A DNA stretch of 64,000 nucleotides from Richelia sp. UBA3308 (GTDB lineage: Bacteria > Cyanobacteriota > Cyanobacteriia > Cyanobacteriales > Nostocaceae): assembly GCA_002361335.1 (NCBI GenBank), contig DESS01000295.1, forward strand, positions 1 to 64,000, written 5' to 3'. Under the pieces are notes generated by a model, which saw only the letters and a program-made list of their open reading frames with translations, was not told the origin of the DNA and made no database searches. Below are positions 51,976 to 61,541 of this stretch, piece after piece. The position numbers were made by a program, and so were the translations under genes. The first letter of the stretch is position 1, and each line of letters opens with the position of its first letter.

Positions 51976-53118
51976 CTAATAATTGATGCTGGCAGCCCGA
52001 GATATCCAAATATTATGAACATCTTCTGACATTGGCAGTAATTTCAGAAAATTTTGTAACGATTCCAATTTCCATTCTAGAGGTGCATGAGGTGATATCT
52101 CAGATCTACTCATAGCATAACGAAAAATTGCCTCACACAACGCCGCGGCTTCTACAATCGGTTGTGAATCAAGCCAAACTGGAAAAATACGAGCTTCAAA
52201 GGTAAGTTTATCAGGTATTGGATGAATTAAGTTTTTTAAGTTAAAGTCGCAATATTTTGTGATTTCAAGTTTCGCAACTCGCCCTCTGGCTTCTTTCCAA
52301 GGTAATTCTCTAAAGCCAGATTCATTAACTAATTTTAATAAAGCCATATCCCAACTTCCCAAACGCCGACATTTAGGGTTAGTTCCCACCAATCTTTTCA
52401 GATTTTGCCCATGTGTATGAAAAACATTGACTATATTGGCAAAAATATTTGCAGAACATAAAGGTAAACCATCAAAATGTATATGGGTTGCCCCTTCAAT
52501 AGGGATAGTAAAACCAAGTAAACGTGCTGTTTTTAAAATTACTTCTAGTTTCGACCGGTGATTTCTATCAATAGGCGGTGAAATTAGCTCGCAGGGACGC
52601 TCTCGCTCTCCCGGTAACGGTGCTGTGATTGCCTCCGGCACCCTTTCGTTGCTGATCGCAATGGGATTACCTGTATTATCGGCAACTCGTATCATGCCTC
52701 CCTCTCCTTCTTCTATAGAAGTGCCAAATAAATCCGCAATCGGTTTAAGAACTTCAGTTTGACTTTTTTCTGGGTTTGCTTGATAAGTGATTAATTGTAA
52801 AAATCGAGTATCATCGCTAACAATTCGATACCATCCCGGCTTGGATGGATGGGATTTGTTTAAATCATCTTGAAGAGTTAAATCATCAACGCATTTTGCA
52901 ATTAAATTTCCTTGGCGATCGATAACTTCAAAACCTAAAGTCAGATTGTGAAATAAAGGTGTTCCCCGAACCTTACTTGTTTCGGATTGAGGATAAAATA
53001 TACGACGCACTAAACCATCGGAAGCTTGTGCGATCTACTCAGCTAAATCTTTCCGACTTAATCCTTTTGGCGCTAGTAATTCAATTTCGCAGCCGATTTT
53101 CCAGTTTAATTTAGACAT
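51976..53118 (-). pseudogene. Amidoligase-like protein with an in-frame amber codon
   Basis: Putative amidoligase (ATP-grasp-like, glutamine-synthetase-related family; Amidoligase_2 type), thought to form amide bonds on peptides or cell-surface compounds. The natural start is ATG 53118 (SKLNWKIGCEIELLAPKG, the family's GxEIE motif). Codon 28 is TAG (53035-53037), after which the same frame continues without a break for 352 codons through CELISPPIDRNHRSKLEVIL, THIHFDG and the C-terminus. Translation from an internal GTG (53010) would lack the GCEIE motif. Either a recent nonsense mutation (for example CAG to TAG), a sequencing error, or readthrough. Confidence 0.8.
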
Positions 53119-53126
53119 AAATATAA

Positions 53127-53231
53127 TTAGTTGTTAGTTGTTAGTTGTTAGTTGTTAGTTGGAGCGTGCTTTGCGGTGTAATCAGTGTAATCCATTCTTA
53201 CCGTGATAGTTGTTAGTTGTTAGTTGTTGGG
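53127..53231 (-). repeat. Heptamer arrays TTAGTTG upstream of the amidoligase
   Basis: About five units at 53127-53160 and three more at 53207-53231, with a 45-bp unique segment between. The first array ends 8 bp before the amidoligase ATG (53118). Confidence 0.85.
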
Positions 53232-53241
53232 TTTTAAATAT

Positions 53242-53269
53242 AAAAAAGAGGTAGGTTAGAAGCCTACCT
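53242..53269 (-). terminator. Rho-independent terminator on the minus strand
   Basis: Perfect stem AGGTAGG/CCTACCT with a 7-base loop, followed on the minus strand by CTTTTTTA. Likely ends the GT4 transcript, whose stop codon is at 53443. Confidence 0.75.
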
Positions 53270-53293
53270 AAAAATGCTTACATAGCGTCACAG

Positions 53294-53332
53294 CACCCTA
53301 CAAGAAAAATATGCCAGTCGCGGGCCGTCCTA
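53294..53332 (+). repeat. CACCCTACAAG/GCGGGCCGTCCTA dispersed repeat, copy 3
   Basis: CACCCTACAAGAAAAATATG then CCAGTCGCGGGCCGTCCTA; close to 8416-8455. Confidence 0.7.
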
Positions 53333-53442
53333 TATGTAAAAAAAAGCTGCTTTTACAGTCATAAAAACAGCAATATTTCGTAATTTATTGATAGATATAA
53401 ATTGTTTGTTTTGTACGAAAATATACTTTTTAATTCAACATT

Positions 53443-54657
53443 TCAAGATTTAAAATCTTGCTGTATCCATTGCAAATGCTTCGGTAACAACTGCGCTAAA
53501 TCATATTTTTGTAAAATTGTTTCTCGTGCTGTCTCTCGAATTAAAGACATTTTATCAGGATTATTAAGAGCTTCCTCAACGCGATCGCATATTTGTTGGG
53601 GTGAAAAGAAATCTACCAATAAACCATTGACACCATCTTTAATTACTTCAGTTACCGGGGCAGTATTTGAAGCGACTATTAAGCAACCAGTAGATAAAGC
53701 TTCCAACATTGACCAAGATAAAACAAAAGGACGAGTTAAATAAACATGAACTGAGGAAGCTTGCAATACTTGTAGATATTCACTGTAAGGCAGCAAACCT
53801 GTAAAATGTACTCTTGTTAAGTCTAGCGGTACTTTTTCAAGCATCAAATCTTTGTAAGTTTGACCATCGGGAAGCTGTTTTCCATAAGCTACCCTGTTTT
53901 CTCCAACAATTACTACATGACAATTCGGTCGTTTTTGTTGAAGTAGTGCAACAGTTTCGATAAACTGCGGAAAACCTCGATAAGGTTCCATACCCCGTGC
54001 AACATAAGTAATAATTTCTTCTACCCCGGAAAGATCGAGATTAATCCGTGGTAAAACTAACTTTGCTCCTGGCTGTGGTTTAAAATATTTTGTATCAATA
54101 CCATCATGATTTACCGTAATTTTACTATGATATTCTGGGGGAAACTGCTGACGCTGCCAATTAGTTGGAGACAAACCGCGATCGCAGCTGTATAAGTCAA
54201 TTAAAATAGGAGCATTCTTGATCCGAATCCGAGCTTCATCATCGGCAGTTAACGAATCTGTAGAATCGAAATCAGCGTCGGAACCATGTGCTTGATAAAA
54301 CCATTCAAAATAACAAAGTAAAGTCGATTTAGGAAAAGCATCTTTGATAAATAAAGTTGGACCCCAACCCGAATGACCGTAAACTATATCTGGGATAAAA
54401 CCTTTTTGCTTCAATTCATCCGCTAAACGATAAACACCTTGTCCTTGCAGAACAGCTTTTTCTAAAGGCCTAACATAATGGTGAGTTTCCGGACCTACTT
54501 CTCGGCTAGAATTATACATAACTTTGAAAACACCAGTTAATGAACCTTCACGACGATTAGTTCCAAATACAACTTGATTATTGGGATTTTGCGCCAAAGC
54601 TACAGCCAAATGACGAAATTGAGCCGGGAAATTAGGATGTAAAAATAAAATACGCAT
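53443..54657 (-). CDS. Glycosyltransferase family 4 (GT-B)
   Basis: Retaining sugar transferase for a surface glycan or exopolysaccharide; sugar unknown. 404 residues with a two-Rossmann GT-B layout: N-terminal MRILFLHPNFPAQFRHLA, DIVYGHSGWGPTLFIKD, acceptor domain to about 200; donor domain from about 210 with TYVARGMEPYRGFPQFIETV, HVVIVGENRVAYG and the donor-site region PFVLSWSMLEALSTGCLIVA (contains the conserved Glu of the EX7E motif). Known relatives often lie in polysaccharide clusters; here the next gene upstream is only a fragment (54830-55180), so a cluster seems to have decayed. Confidence 0.88.
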   Translation of the reverse strand: MRILFLHPNFPAQFRHLAVALAQNPNNQVVFGTNRREGSLTGVFKVMYNSSREVGPETHHYVRPLEKAVLQGQGVYRLADELKQKGFIPDIVYGHSGWGPTLFIKDAFPKSTLLCYFEWFYQAHGSDADFDSTDSLTADDEARIRIKNAPILIDLYSCDRGLSPTNWQRQQFPPEYHSKITVNHDGIDTKYFKPQPGAKLVLPRINLDLSGVEEIITYVARGMEPYRGFPQFIETVALLQQKRPNCHVVIVGENRVAYGKQLPDGQTYKDLMLEKVPLDLTRVHFTGLLPYSEYLQVLQASSVHVYLTRPFVLSWSMLEALSTGCLIVASNTAPVTEVIKDGVNGLLVDFFSPQQICDRVEEALNNPDKMSLIRETARETILQKYDLAQLLPKHLQWIQQDFKS

Positions 54658-54829
54658 TTATTCAATTATCAATTATCAGTGACTAGTTTTCATCCAGATA
54701 GTGGACTTAATCAATTATTAATGTGGGTATAGTGCAGCCGTATATTAAGTAGCGTTTAATTGTTCTTTATTCATTGTATGTCCTAACGTAAATGCTGCGC
54801 TAACATTATTAACTGTTAATTATTAATTG

Positions 54830-55180
54830 TCAATTGTTTATGGTTACCAAATCTAATTTTTGACCAATTAAACTTAAAAATGCCGTACCAAAATGTTGAA
54901 TTTCTAAAAAATTTGCTTGTTCGGATGCGGCTTTATAAACTCGAAAGGTTTTCATAATTCCTAAAGTCGCAGCACTTTCAAGAGGACTAATAAAACTCGT
55001 ATCGCGATCGAGAAAATAAGGTTTTTTAGCCCAATAATCCATTTGTTCTGCATTGAGAAAATAACAACCCGCATGAGGATTGAGAGCGCGATTAAAAGTC
55101 ACTGCTACATTCATTACTTTGCCTTGAATTATTGATTTTTCCTGCGGGTTTTGAAAAGGTGCAGTTACTCGTGGAGCCAA
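54830..55180 (-). pseudogene. Orphan C-terminal fragment of an unrecognised protein
   Basis: The 116-codon frame starts in mid-domain (PRVTAPFQNPQEKSIIQGKV) and includes NVAVTFNRALNPHAGCYFLN, AEQMDYWAKKPYFLDRDTSF and TFRVYKAASEQANFLEIQHF. The density of aromatic residues and the lack of a proper N-terminus suggest the last third of a larger protein, plausibly glycan related given the neighbour. The 5' part was lost where the RTX gene now begins (the two frames overlap head-to-head near 55151-55187). Not recognised with certainty. Confidence 0.55.
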
Positions 55181-55186
55181 ATTACC

Positions 55187-56518
55187 ATGGAAGGAGAAGA
55201 TACTATTTTTGCTCGAGAAGGTGATGATTCGGTAACTGGTGGAGATAATGATGACAAGCTGAATGGAGGAGATGGAAACGATACTTTGCGTGGAGAAGCA
55301 GATAATGACTTTTTATTAGGTGGAGACGGTTTTGACTTCCTTGATGGTGGGGAAGGTAACGATAATCTTTTTGGCGGAAATGATGTTGATGAGATCTTTG
55401 GGGGAAACGGAAACGACACCTTAAATGGGGGTGATGGTAACGATTCTCTTGGGGGTAGCGAAGGAGATGATTATCTTTTTGGTGGAAGTGGTAGCGACGT
55501 TATTCTTTCTGGTGGAAGTGGTAATGATAATCTCTACGGCTTTGGGGGTAATGATAATTTCGATGGTGGGGAAGGTAATGACAATATATATGGTGGGGAA
55601 GGTAATGATACTTCCTTCGGTAGTTTAGGTAACGATAATATTTTTGGCGGAAATGGTAATGACTCCTTAGTTGGAAGCAATGAAGCCGTGCGTAGTGTAA
55701 TTGACGACGATGACCGCATCTTTGGTGGAGAAGGTAATGACACTCTAAGAGGTGGAGTTGGTAATGACACTTTAAGAGGTGGGGACGGTAATGATTTTAT
55801 TGATAGCGGTATCGGTAATGATTACTTAAGCGGCGGTAACGGTGAGGACAATCTACGTGGGGGTGATGGAATTGATACTCTCAAAGGTGGAAAAGGTATC
55901 GACCTGCTATTTGGTGAAGCTGATAACGATATTTTAATTGGTGGTGAAGACAATGATTCTTTGTTCGGTGGAACTGGTGATGATAGTCTATTGGGCGGAG
56001 ATGGTGATGACGAAGTTTTAGATTATTTTGGTGGTAACGATACTCTCTTTGGTGGAAAAGGAAATGACAACCTCGAAGCAGGTATAGGTAATGAACTTCT
56101 CTTTGGAGGGGAAGGTGATGATGACCTTTCATCGGGAAAAGGTAACGATACTCTTACAGGAAATAGGGGTGCTGATAGATTCGGATTCTCTACGGGAGAT
56201 ACACCTTTTGATACAAGTAACTTAAGTATTGATACTATCACTGACTTTAAACCTGGGATTGACAAAATTGTCTTATCTCAATCCACATTTACTTCTCTAA
56301 CTGTTACAAATAGCGGCTTTTTGGAACCCAGTCAATTCTCTATTGTTGATAATGATACGGATGTAGGTAGTAGTAGTGGTTTTATTACCTATAGTTTAGA
56401 AACAGGTAATTTATTCTATAACCAAAACGGTGCTACAGCAGGTTTGGGAAGTGGAGGACAATTTGCAACTTTACAAGGTATCCCACCCTTAAAAAATACA
56501 GATTTTACAATTTTTTAA
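55187..56518 (+). CDS. RTX (hemolysin-type calcium-binding repeat) protein
   Basis: Likely secreted by a type I system, folding into a calcium-bound parallel beta-roll. 443 residues from ATG 55187. Residues about 5-335 consist of some 30 nonapeptide repeats of the GGxGxDxLx type (for example GGDGNDTLRGEADNDFLLGG). The C-terminal ~110 residues have the common RTX ending DTITDFKPGIDKIVLSQSTF and NLFYNQNGATAGLGSGGQFA, the non-cleaved secretion signal region. No enzymatic domain is present, so it may be a structural or surface protein, or a truncated one: the N-terminus starts directly in a repeat and the frame extends upstream to a TTG (55151) inside the neighbouring fragment. Confidence 0.88.
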   Translation: MEGEDTIFAREGDDSVTGGDNDDKLNGGDGNDTLRGEADNDFLLGGDGFDFLDGGEGNDNLFGGNDVDEIFGGNGNDTLNGGDGNDSLGGSEGDDYLFGGSGSDVILSGGSGNDNLYGFGGNDNFDGGEGNDNIYGGEGNDTSFGSLGNDNIFGGNGNDSLVGSNEAVRSVIDDDDRIFGGEGNDTLRGGVGNDTLRGGDGNDFIDSGIGNDYLSGGNGEDNLRGGDGIDTLKGGKGIDLLFGEADNDILIGGEDNDSLFGGTGDDSLLGGDGDDEVLDYFGGNDTLFGGKGNDNLEAGIGNELLFGGEGDDDLSSGKGNDTLTGNRGADRFGFSTGDTPFDTSNLSIDTITDFKPGIDKIVLSQSTFTSLTVTNSGFLEPSQFSIVDNDTDVGSSSGFITYSLETGNLFYNQNGATAGLGSGGQFATLQGIPPLKNTDFTIF

Positions 56519-56649
56519 GATTTTGAATTGGAAGTTAAGAGTTGGGACTGAGGAGTCAGGAGTTAAAAATTAGATATAATGTATTTTGATTATGCGCTTC
56601 CCATCCTCCTACCTCCTCTTCTCTTGTAGGGTGTGTAGTTTAGAAAAAT

Positions 56650-57162
56650 TCTCTAGGTAATAACATTACCCAAACATCTTTACCCAAAACAATTATTGAC
56701 AATTTAACAAAAGGTAAAGAAAAACAAAGTAGCGGAAAAGTTGTATTTACATCCTCCACCGGAACACAATCATCTTGGATTCGCAGCGATGGAGAAATGA
56801 GCATTTATACTTATCATTTCCTCGAAGCATTACAAGGTGCTGGAAATCAACCCGGAGATAAATTAGTTAAAGTTTCCCATTTAATGAATTACCTCAGCGA
56901 AACTGTTCCGAAAACGGTAAAGAAAGAATATAACAAAGAACAAACACCATTCTTTGATTTCGCTACAGAAGACTTTCCCGTAGCATTATTACGAGGTGGA
57001 AAAGGTTTACCGGAAGCAGGATATGAAAGCGTCAAAGCAGAAACGCAAGAGAATATTCGCAACATCAGCAATCAAGTTAATCATGGCGTGGGAATAATTG
57101 GCGATATCCATGGAAGTATCATTGTAAATAATTCCGGAGATGGAAATATTGATATAAATTGA
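56650..57162 (+). pseudogene. Caspase-like (peptidase C14) C-terminal remnant
   Basis: From about 56656 the frame reads LGNNITQTSLPKTIIDNLTK, then VVFTSSTGTQSSWIRSDGEM, IYTYHFLEALQGAGNQPGDK and FFDFATEDFPVALLRGGKGL, which is the C-terminal part of cyanobacterial caspase-fold (orthocaspase/CHAT-like) proteins after the catalytic His-Cys region. The end, GVGIIGDIHGSIIVNNSGDG, is a short Gly/Asn repeat often at the tail of such proteins. The N-terminal catalytic half is missing, replaced by a TAGGGTGTGTAG repeat at 56629. ATG 56797 would give a 121-residue protein without active site. Confidence 0.7.
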
Positions 57163-57403
57163 TATTCGTGATGTTTCTTCTAGCTGAAATTTCACTGATA
57201 ATCTTCGATACAAATCTTAATACATCAAAACCTAGGGCTACGTTATATAATTCCTTTATAAAGATGCACCAAATTAAGCCCATAGCACATGGGCTTCGTT
57301 TCTTTGAGCCACTCTTATATCAAGTCTGGCTAATTACTTACTATATTACCCTATTGAAAAGATCGCGGTTATTATCTACCACTCATGAATACTCCTTACT
57401 TCT

Positions 57404-57452
57404 AAATTCTAAATTCTAAATTCTAAATTCTAAATTCTAAATTCTAAATTCT
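57404..57452 (+). repeat. Heptamer array 7 x AAATTCT abutting radA
   Basis: Seven exact units ending on the first base of the radA stop codon (57452-57454, minus strand). Confidence 0.9.
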
Positions 57453-58993
57453 TACTCCTCCATATCATCCATCTCCAAATCTTCATCCGTAAGAGTTTGA
57501 TGGGGAATCGCCGCAATAATCGCGTCTATCACCTTGGCAACAGGTAAAATTTCAATATCTAACTCGGGAAACTTCTGTCCTTTAGGAACGATCGCCCTTT
57601 GAAAACCTAACTTCGCTGCTTCTTTCAACCTTAATTCCATTTGGGATACCGATCGCACTTGTCCCCCTAAACCGACTTCACCAATTAATACGGTACCTGA
57701 ATCTACAATTCTGTCTCGGAAACTAGCAACGATCGCGATCGCCACTCCTAAATCAACCGCTGGCTCTTCTACATTTAAACCCCCTGCCGAAGCAACATAA
57801 GAATCCAACTTCGACATGGGAATCCCGACTCGTTTTTCCAATACCGCCAAAATTTGTACCAGACGATTGTAATCTACTCCCGTTGTAGAACGACGGGGAG
57901 AAGAATAACTTGTGGGACTAACCAAAGCTTGTAATTCCACAACAATAGGACGAGTACCTTCGCAAGCTACCACAATCGCAGTACCTGGTGCAGGGTCATC
58001 GCGACTACCTAAAAATAATTCGCTAGGGTTGGGAACTTCCCTTAAACCGTGGGTTACCATTTCAAAAATACCAATTTCATGGGTAGCGCCAAAACGGTTT
58101 TTAACAGTTCTTAATAATCTATGGGAAGCAAACCGATCTCCTTCAAAATACAATACCGTATCAACCAAATGTTCCAGAACTTTAGGACCGGCGATCGCCC
58201 CTTCTTTAGTGACATGTCCTACAATTAACATCGTAATATCTTCATGCTTCGCCACTTTCATTAAAGCCGCAGTACATTCACGTACCTGCGCTACGGAACC
58301 GGGAGCAGAAGTTAACGCCGGGAAAAATACCGTTTGGATACTATCAATCACCGCTAAATTTGGTCTGAGAGATTCAATTTCTTTTAAAATCTCTTCTAAA
58401 TCGGTTTCCGGTAATATATATAAATTACAATCAACATGGGCAGATTTGGCATTTGTTTCACCTTCTTGAGTATCTTCTGCTACAGGAACTGTGCCATTAC
58501 CGTTACCTTCTTCATGTTGTTGTTGAGCAACACCCAAACGCGAACCGCGTAATTTAACTTGTTGTCCGGATTCTTCCCCCGAAATATAAAGAATGCGATA
58601 TCTTTGAGCTAATTGATTTGATACTTGCAATAATAAAGTAGATTTACCGATACCGGGATCGCCACCAATTAACACCATAGAACCCGGAACCACCCCACCA
58701 CCTAAAACTCGGTCTAATTCTCCATAACCAGAACTCCAACGTTCAACTTGGCGATCGCTAATTTGGTCTAATCTTAAAGAAGCTCGTGGCTTAGCTGGTT
58801 TATTAGCAGTTTTCTTTTTACTCATTTGAGAGTGCCAAGCACCGACACCCCGAGAAGGTATGTCAGTAGAGGATTGTACGGCAATTTCCTCTTCCAAAGA
58901 ATTATAGGTCCCGCAAGCAGGACACTTACCAAACCATTGAGGACTTTCGGCACCACACTCAGAGCAAACGTAATAAGTTTTTGGCTTCGGCAT
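57452..58993 (-). CDS. radA: DNA repair protein RadA (Sms)
   Basis: RecA-like branch-migration ATPase acting in recombinational repair. 513 residues: N-terminal C4 zinc finger CSECGAESPQWFGKCPACG (9-27), RecA-type ATPase with Walker A GGDPGIGKSTLLLQ (about 103-116), the RadA-specific KNRFG motif in VKNRFGATHEIG, and a C-terminal Lon-protease-like domain (LNVEEPAVDLGVAIAIVAS). An insertion of ~35 residues (QQQHEEGNGNGTVPVAEDTQ) in the ATPase domain is low complexity. The C-terminus is acidic (EDLEMDDMEE). Divergent from rpaB, with 180 bp between the starts. Confidence 0.95.
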   Translation of the reverse strand: MPKPKTYYVCSECGAESPQWFGKCPACGTYNSLEEEIAVQSSTDIPSRGVGAWHSQMSKKKTANKPAKPRASLRLDQISDRQVERWSSGYGELDRVLGGGVVPGSMVLIGGDPGIGKSTLLLQVSNQLAQRYRILYISGEESGQQVKLRGSRLGVAQQQHEEGNGNGTVPVAEDTQEGETNAKSAHVDCNLYILPETDLEEILKEIESLRPNLAVIDSIQTVFFPALTSAPGSVAQVRECTAALMKVAKHEDITMLIVGHVTKEGAIAGPKVLEHLVDTVLYFEGDRFASHRLLRTVKNRFGATHEIGIFEMVTHGLREVPNPSELFLGSRDDPAPGTAIVVACEGTRPIVVELQALVSPTSYSSPRRSTTGVDYNRLVQILAVLEKRVGIPMSKLDSYVASAGGLNVEEPAVDLGVAIAIVASFRDRIVDSGTVLIGEVGLGGQVRSVSQMELRLKEAAKLGFQRAIVPKGQKFPELDIEILPVAKVIDAIIAAIPHQTLTDEDLEMDDMEE

Positions 58994-59173
58994 TCTTAAT
59001 AGAGATAAAATAATCTTAAATAATCTTTATTATCTTTTCAGTTTTTTACCTAACAAAAATCGAATAATAGTAATAGTTGTAGGTTTTTACGAGTGAATAA
59101 TTGGAATGATATCTTAATAAGATGGTATTAAAAATTAATCTTGAAAAATTTTAGTTAAGGAGCGTTGAGAAAC

Positions 59174-59902
59174 TTGGAGAGTCATAAAGAAAAAATCCTA
59201 GTGGTAGACGACGAAGCCAGCATTCGCCGGATTTTAGAAACGCGCCTTTCAATGATTGGCTACGATGTAGTCACGGCTGGGGATGGGGAAGAAGCTTTGG
59301 ATACCTTTCGTAAAGCAATTCCTGACTTAGTAGTTTTAGATGTAATGATGCCGAAGCTAGACGGCTATGGTGTCTGTCAAGAATTACGTAAGGAATCCGA
59401 TGTTCCAATTATTATGCTAACAGCTTTGGGAGATGTCGCAGACAGAATTACCGGGTTAGAACTGGGTGCTGATGACTACGTAGTCAAACCATTTTCCCCC
59501 AAAGAATTAGAAGCTCGCATTCGTTCAGTATTACGACGAGTAGACAAAACCAGCGCTTCTGGAATACCCAGTTCAGGAGTAATCCACGTAAGTACCATTA
59601 AAATCGACACAAACAAACGTCAAGTTTACAAAGGTGATGAACGGATTCGATTAACAGGAATGGAATTCAACCTGCTAGAGCTCCTAGTAAGTCGTTCAGG
59701 AGAAGCTTTTTCCCGTTCAGAAATTTTACAAGAAGTGTGGGGATATACACCAGAACGTCATGTAGACACCCGTGTAGTAGATGTACATATTTCCCGTTTG
59801 CGAGCAAAATTAGAAGATGACCCTTCAAATCCAGAGTTAATTCTTACCGCCAGAGGAACGGGATATTTGTTTCAACGCATAATCGAACCAGGGGAGGAAT
59901 AA
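59174..59902 (+). CDS. rpaB: OmpR-type response regulator RpaB (Ycf27)
   Basis: Essential cyanobacterial response regulator that controls high-light and photosystem genes via HLR1 sites, usually with the kinase NblS. 242 residues: receiver domain with phospho-acceptor Asp56 (DLVVLDVMMPKLDG), Thr in IIMLTALGD and Lys in DDYVVKPFSPKELEARIRSV; winged-helix DNA-binding domain from about 140 (GMEFNLLELLVSRSGEAFSR, HVDTRVVDVHISRLRAKLE). I chose TTG 59174 (ESHKEKILVV) because AAGGAG lies 11 bases upstream and orthologues start here; TTG 59165 is only two bases from that site. No kinase is adjacent, as is usual. Confidence 0.93.
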   Translation: MESHKEKILVVDDEASIRRILETRLSMIGYDVVTAGDGEEALDTFRKAIPDLVVLDVMMPKLDGYGVCQELRKESDVPIIMLTALGDVADRITGLELGADDYVVKPFSPKELEARIRSVLRRVDKTSASGIPSSGVIHVSTIKIDTNKRQVYKGDERIRLTGMEFNLLELLVSRSGEAFSRSEILQEVWGYTPERHVDTRVVDVHISRLRAKLEDDPSNPELILTARGTGYLFQRIIEPGEE

Positions 59903-60070
59903 GAATAGTTAGGAGTTACTAGTTCCGGAGTGAGGAGTGAGGAATTAGATTTAATACCATACTTTTGTGTGAAGCTTTGAGTTATGTGAAAATCTAAAAA
60001 TCCCACACAAGCAATTAAAACAATATCTCTTCAGGAGCATAACTCATAACTCATAACAGGCATTAGAAGC

Positions 60071-60718
60071 ATGGCTAATCCAGATCCCAATCGCGTTTTG
60101 AGGCGTCTACCTATCGTTGTGGGTGGGCTAGGCGCTGTACTTTTGTTAATCAACCGCTTGCAATCGCCACAATTAACTGATTCTCAAGCTCGTGCTGATG
60201 TACTTGGTGTAATTTTAAGCGCTGTTTTGATACTAACGGGTTTAATTTGGCAGCAGATACAACCGCGAACCCCTGATAGCGTCAAATTAATCGGCGAAGA
60301 AGGTTTTTTTCTCGCGCCAGATTTACCTGAAGCCACAAAAACAGAATTAGCTTGGGCATCTCACTTATTATTGACGAATACAGTAACTAGTTGCGTAGTA
60401 GTTTACTATCAAGGCAAAGTTTTATTGCGTCGCGGAATTTTAGGAGAAAATTCTTCTGTTACACCAGGAGCAATATTAAAACGAGTTTTAGAAAAGTATA
60501 AGCCAGTTTATTTAGTAGATTTAAAAGTGTATCCCGGAAGAGTTGAATTTGATTATTTACCGAGTAATACTCAAGGTGTAATTTGTCAACCAATTGGTCA
60601 AGAAGGAGCTTTAATTTTAGGAGCACATGCTCCACGCAGTTATACCAAACAAGATGAAAATTGGATTGCTGGAATTGCCGATAAATTAGCTGTTACTTTG
60701 AAGATGGGAATAGGTTAA
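60071..60718 (+). CDS. CCB2/CCB4-family protein (cytochrome b6 haem assembly)
   Basis: Homologue of the chloroplast CCB2/CCB4 factors that help attach haem c-i covalently to cytochrome b6 of the b6f complex. 215 residues: two close N-terminal membrane segments (about 13-27 RLPIVVGGLGAVLLLIN and 44-62 VLGVILSAVLILTGLIW), then a soluble domain with GEEGFFLAPDLPEATKTELA, TSCVVVYYQGKVLLRRGILG and a C-terminal GIADKLAVTLKMG, as in the family. It lies 169 bp after rpaB on the same strand. ATG 60071; the weak AGGCATTAGAAGC precedes it. Confidence 0.85.
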   Translation: MANPDPNRVLRRLPIVVGGLGAVLLLINRLQSPQLTDSQARADVLGVILSAVLILTGLIWQQIQPRTPDSVKLIGEEGFFLAPDLPEATKTELAWASHLLLTNTVTSCVVVYYQGKVLLRRGILGENSSVTPGAILKRVLEKYKPVYLVDLKVYPGRVEFDYLPSNTQGVICQPIGQEGALILGAHAPRSYTKQDENWIAGIADKLAVTLKMGIG

Positions 60719-60959
60719 AGGTCTGCATGGTAAAGGTTAAAGGTAATATATTTACAAACTTTAAATTCCTAACTGCTGCCCTCCTAATTCACAATCACTA
60801 ACAATTAACTACGTTCTAGCTAACTCCTATAAATACTTAGGCAAAATTAATAGTATATTGTCCTAAGGGACGAAGGTTCAGCAATCCCAAGAACTTGAAG
60901 CTTTCAGAATGCAAAATTAATTTTGTAGGACAACTTACTTAAATTAATAATTAAAAAAT
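60719..60959. repeat. Spacer with a dispersed repeat element
   Basis: ACTTAGGCAAAATTAATAGT (60837) resembles 40839, and the end GCAAAATTAATTTTGTAGGAC (60912-60932) partly inverts the start (TTGTCCTA at 60860). The element, about 60835-60945, ends 15 bp before the DUF456 start codon. Confidence 0.45.
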
Positions 60960-61481
60960 ATGCAAATTACTTACTGGTTACTGATTGCGTTAATGCTTGT
61001 GGGTGTGATTGGCGCTGTAATTCCTGGAGTTCCGGGAACAAGTTTGATTTTAGTTGCGATTATTATTTGGGGATTTTTTCAAGGTTCCTTGACGATGATT
61101 GAGGTACCTTTGATTGTTACCGGAGTCATTTTGCTACTAAGTATGGTAATTGATTTTTTTGCTGCATACTGGGGAGCCAAAAAAGCTGGTGCTAGCAAAT
61201 GGGGACAAATTGGGGCGATGGTTGGTTTCGTAGTAGCATTTCTTGGATTATTACCACCTTTTTTAATTATTGGTGGCCCGTTGATCGGAATTTTTATTGG
61301 ACCACTTTTAGGAGCTATTATTGGTGAATTCATTTATCGACGGAATTTAGTAATAGCAATTAAAGCAGGTTTGGGAATTGTTGTAGGTAGTTTGATTGGA
61401 AATATCATCCAGGCTTTTTTAGCTCTAGCAGCAGTTATAGTTTTTGTTTTGACAACTTGGTCCCAGGTATTTATAAGTTAA
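60960..61481 (+). CDS. DUF456-family small integral membrane protein
   Basis: Membrane protein of unknown function. 173 residues, very hydrophobic with about four to six segments (3-24, 26-42, 48-72, 85-105, 107-127, 140-170), Gly-rich packing motifs (GVIGAVIPGVPGTSLILVAI, GPLIGIFIGPLLGAIIGEFI) and the signature FFAAYWGAKKAGASKWGQIG. Such proteins are assumed to be small transport or lipid-related proteins, without proof. ATG 60960. A terminator follows 33 bp past the stop codon. Confidence 0.85.
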   Translation: MQITYWLLIALMLVGVIGAVIPGVPGTSLILVAIIIWGFFQGSLTMIEVPLIVTGVILLLSMVIDFFAAYWGAKKAGASKWGQIGAMVGFVVAFLGLLPPFLIIGGPLIGIFIGPLLGAIIGEFIYRRNLVIAIKAGLGIVVGSLIGNIIQAFLALAAVIVFVLTTWSQVFIS

Positions 61482-61513
61482 TATTTTATCTTAATTAACA
61501 TTCCATAATAATT

Positions 61514-61541
61514 GAAAAACCCGGTTTTTTAGCCGGGTTTC
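61514..61541 (+). terminator. Rho-independent terminator after DUF456
   Basis: Perfect 8-bp stem AAACCCGG/CCGGGTTT with loop TTTTTTAG. The flanking A and T runs let it work from both sides; the minus-strand PEP-CTERM gene ends at 61703. Confidence 0.85.

Noticed and set aside
55534..55770. Minus-strand and shifted frames within the RTX gene, rich in Ser/Pro
   Set aside because: They are mirror frames created by the repetitive GGxGxD coding sequence.
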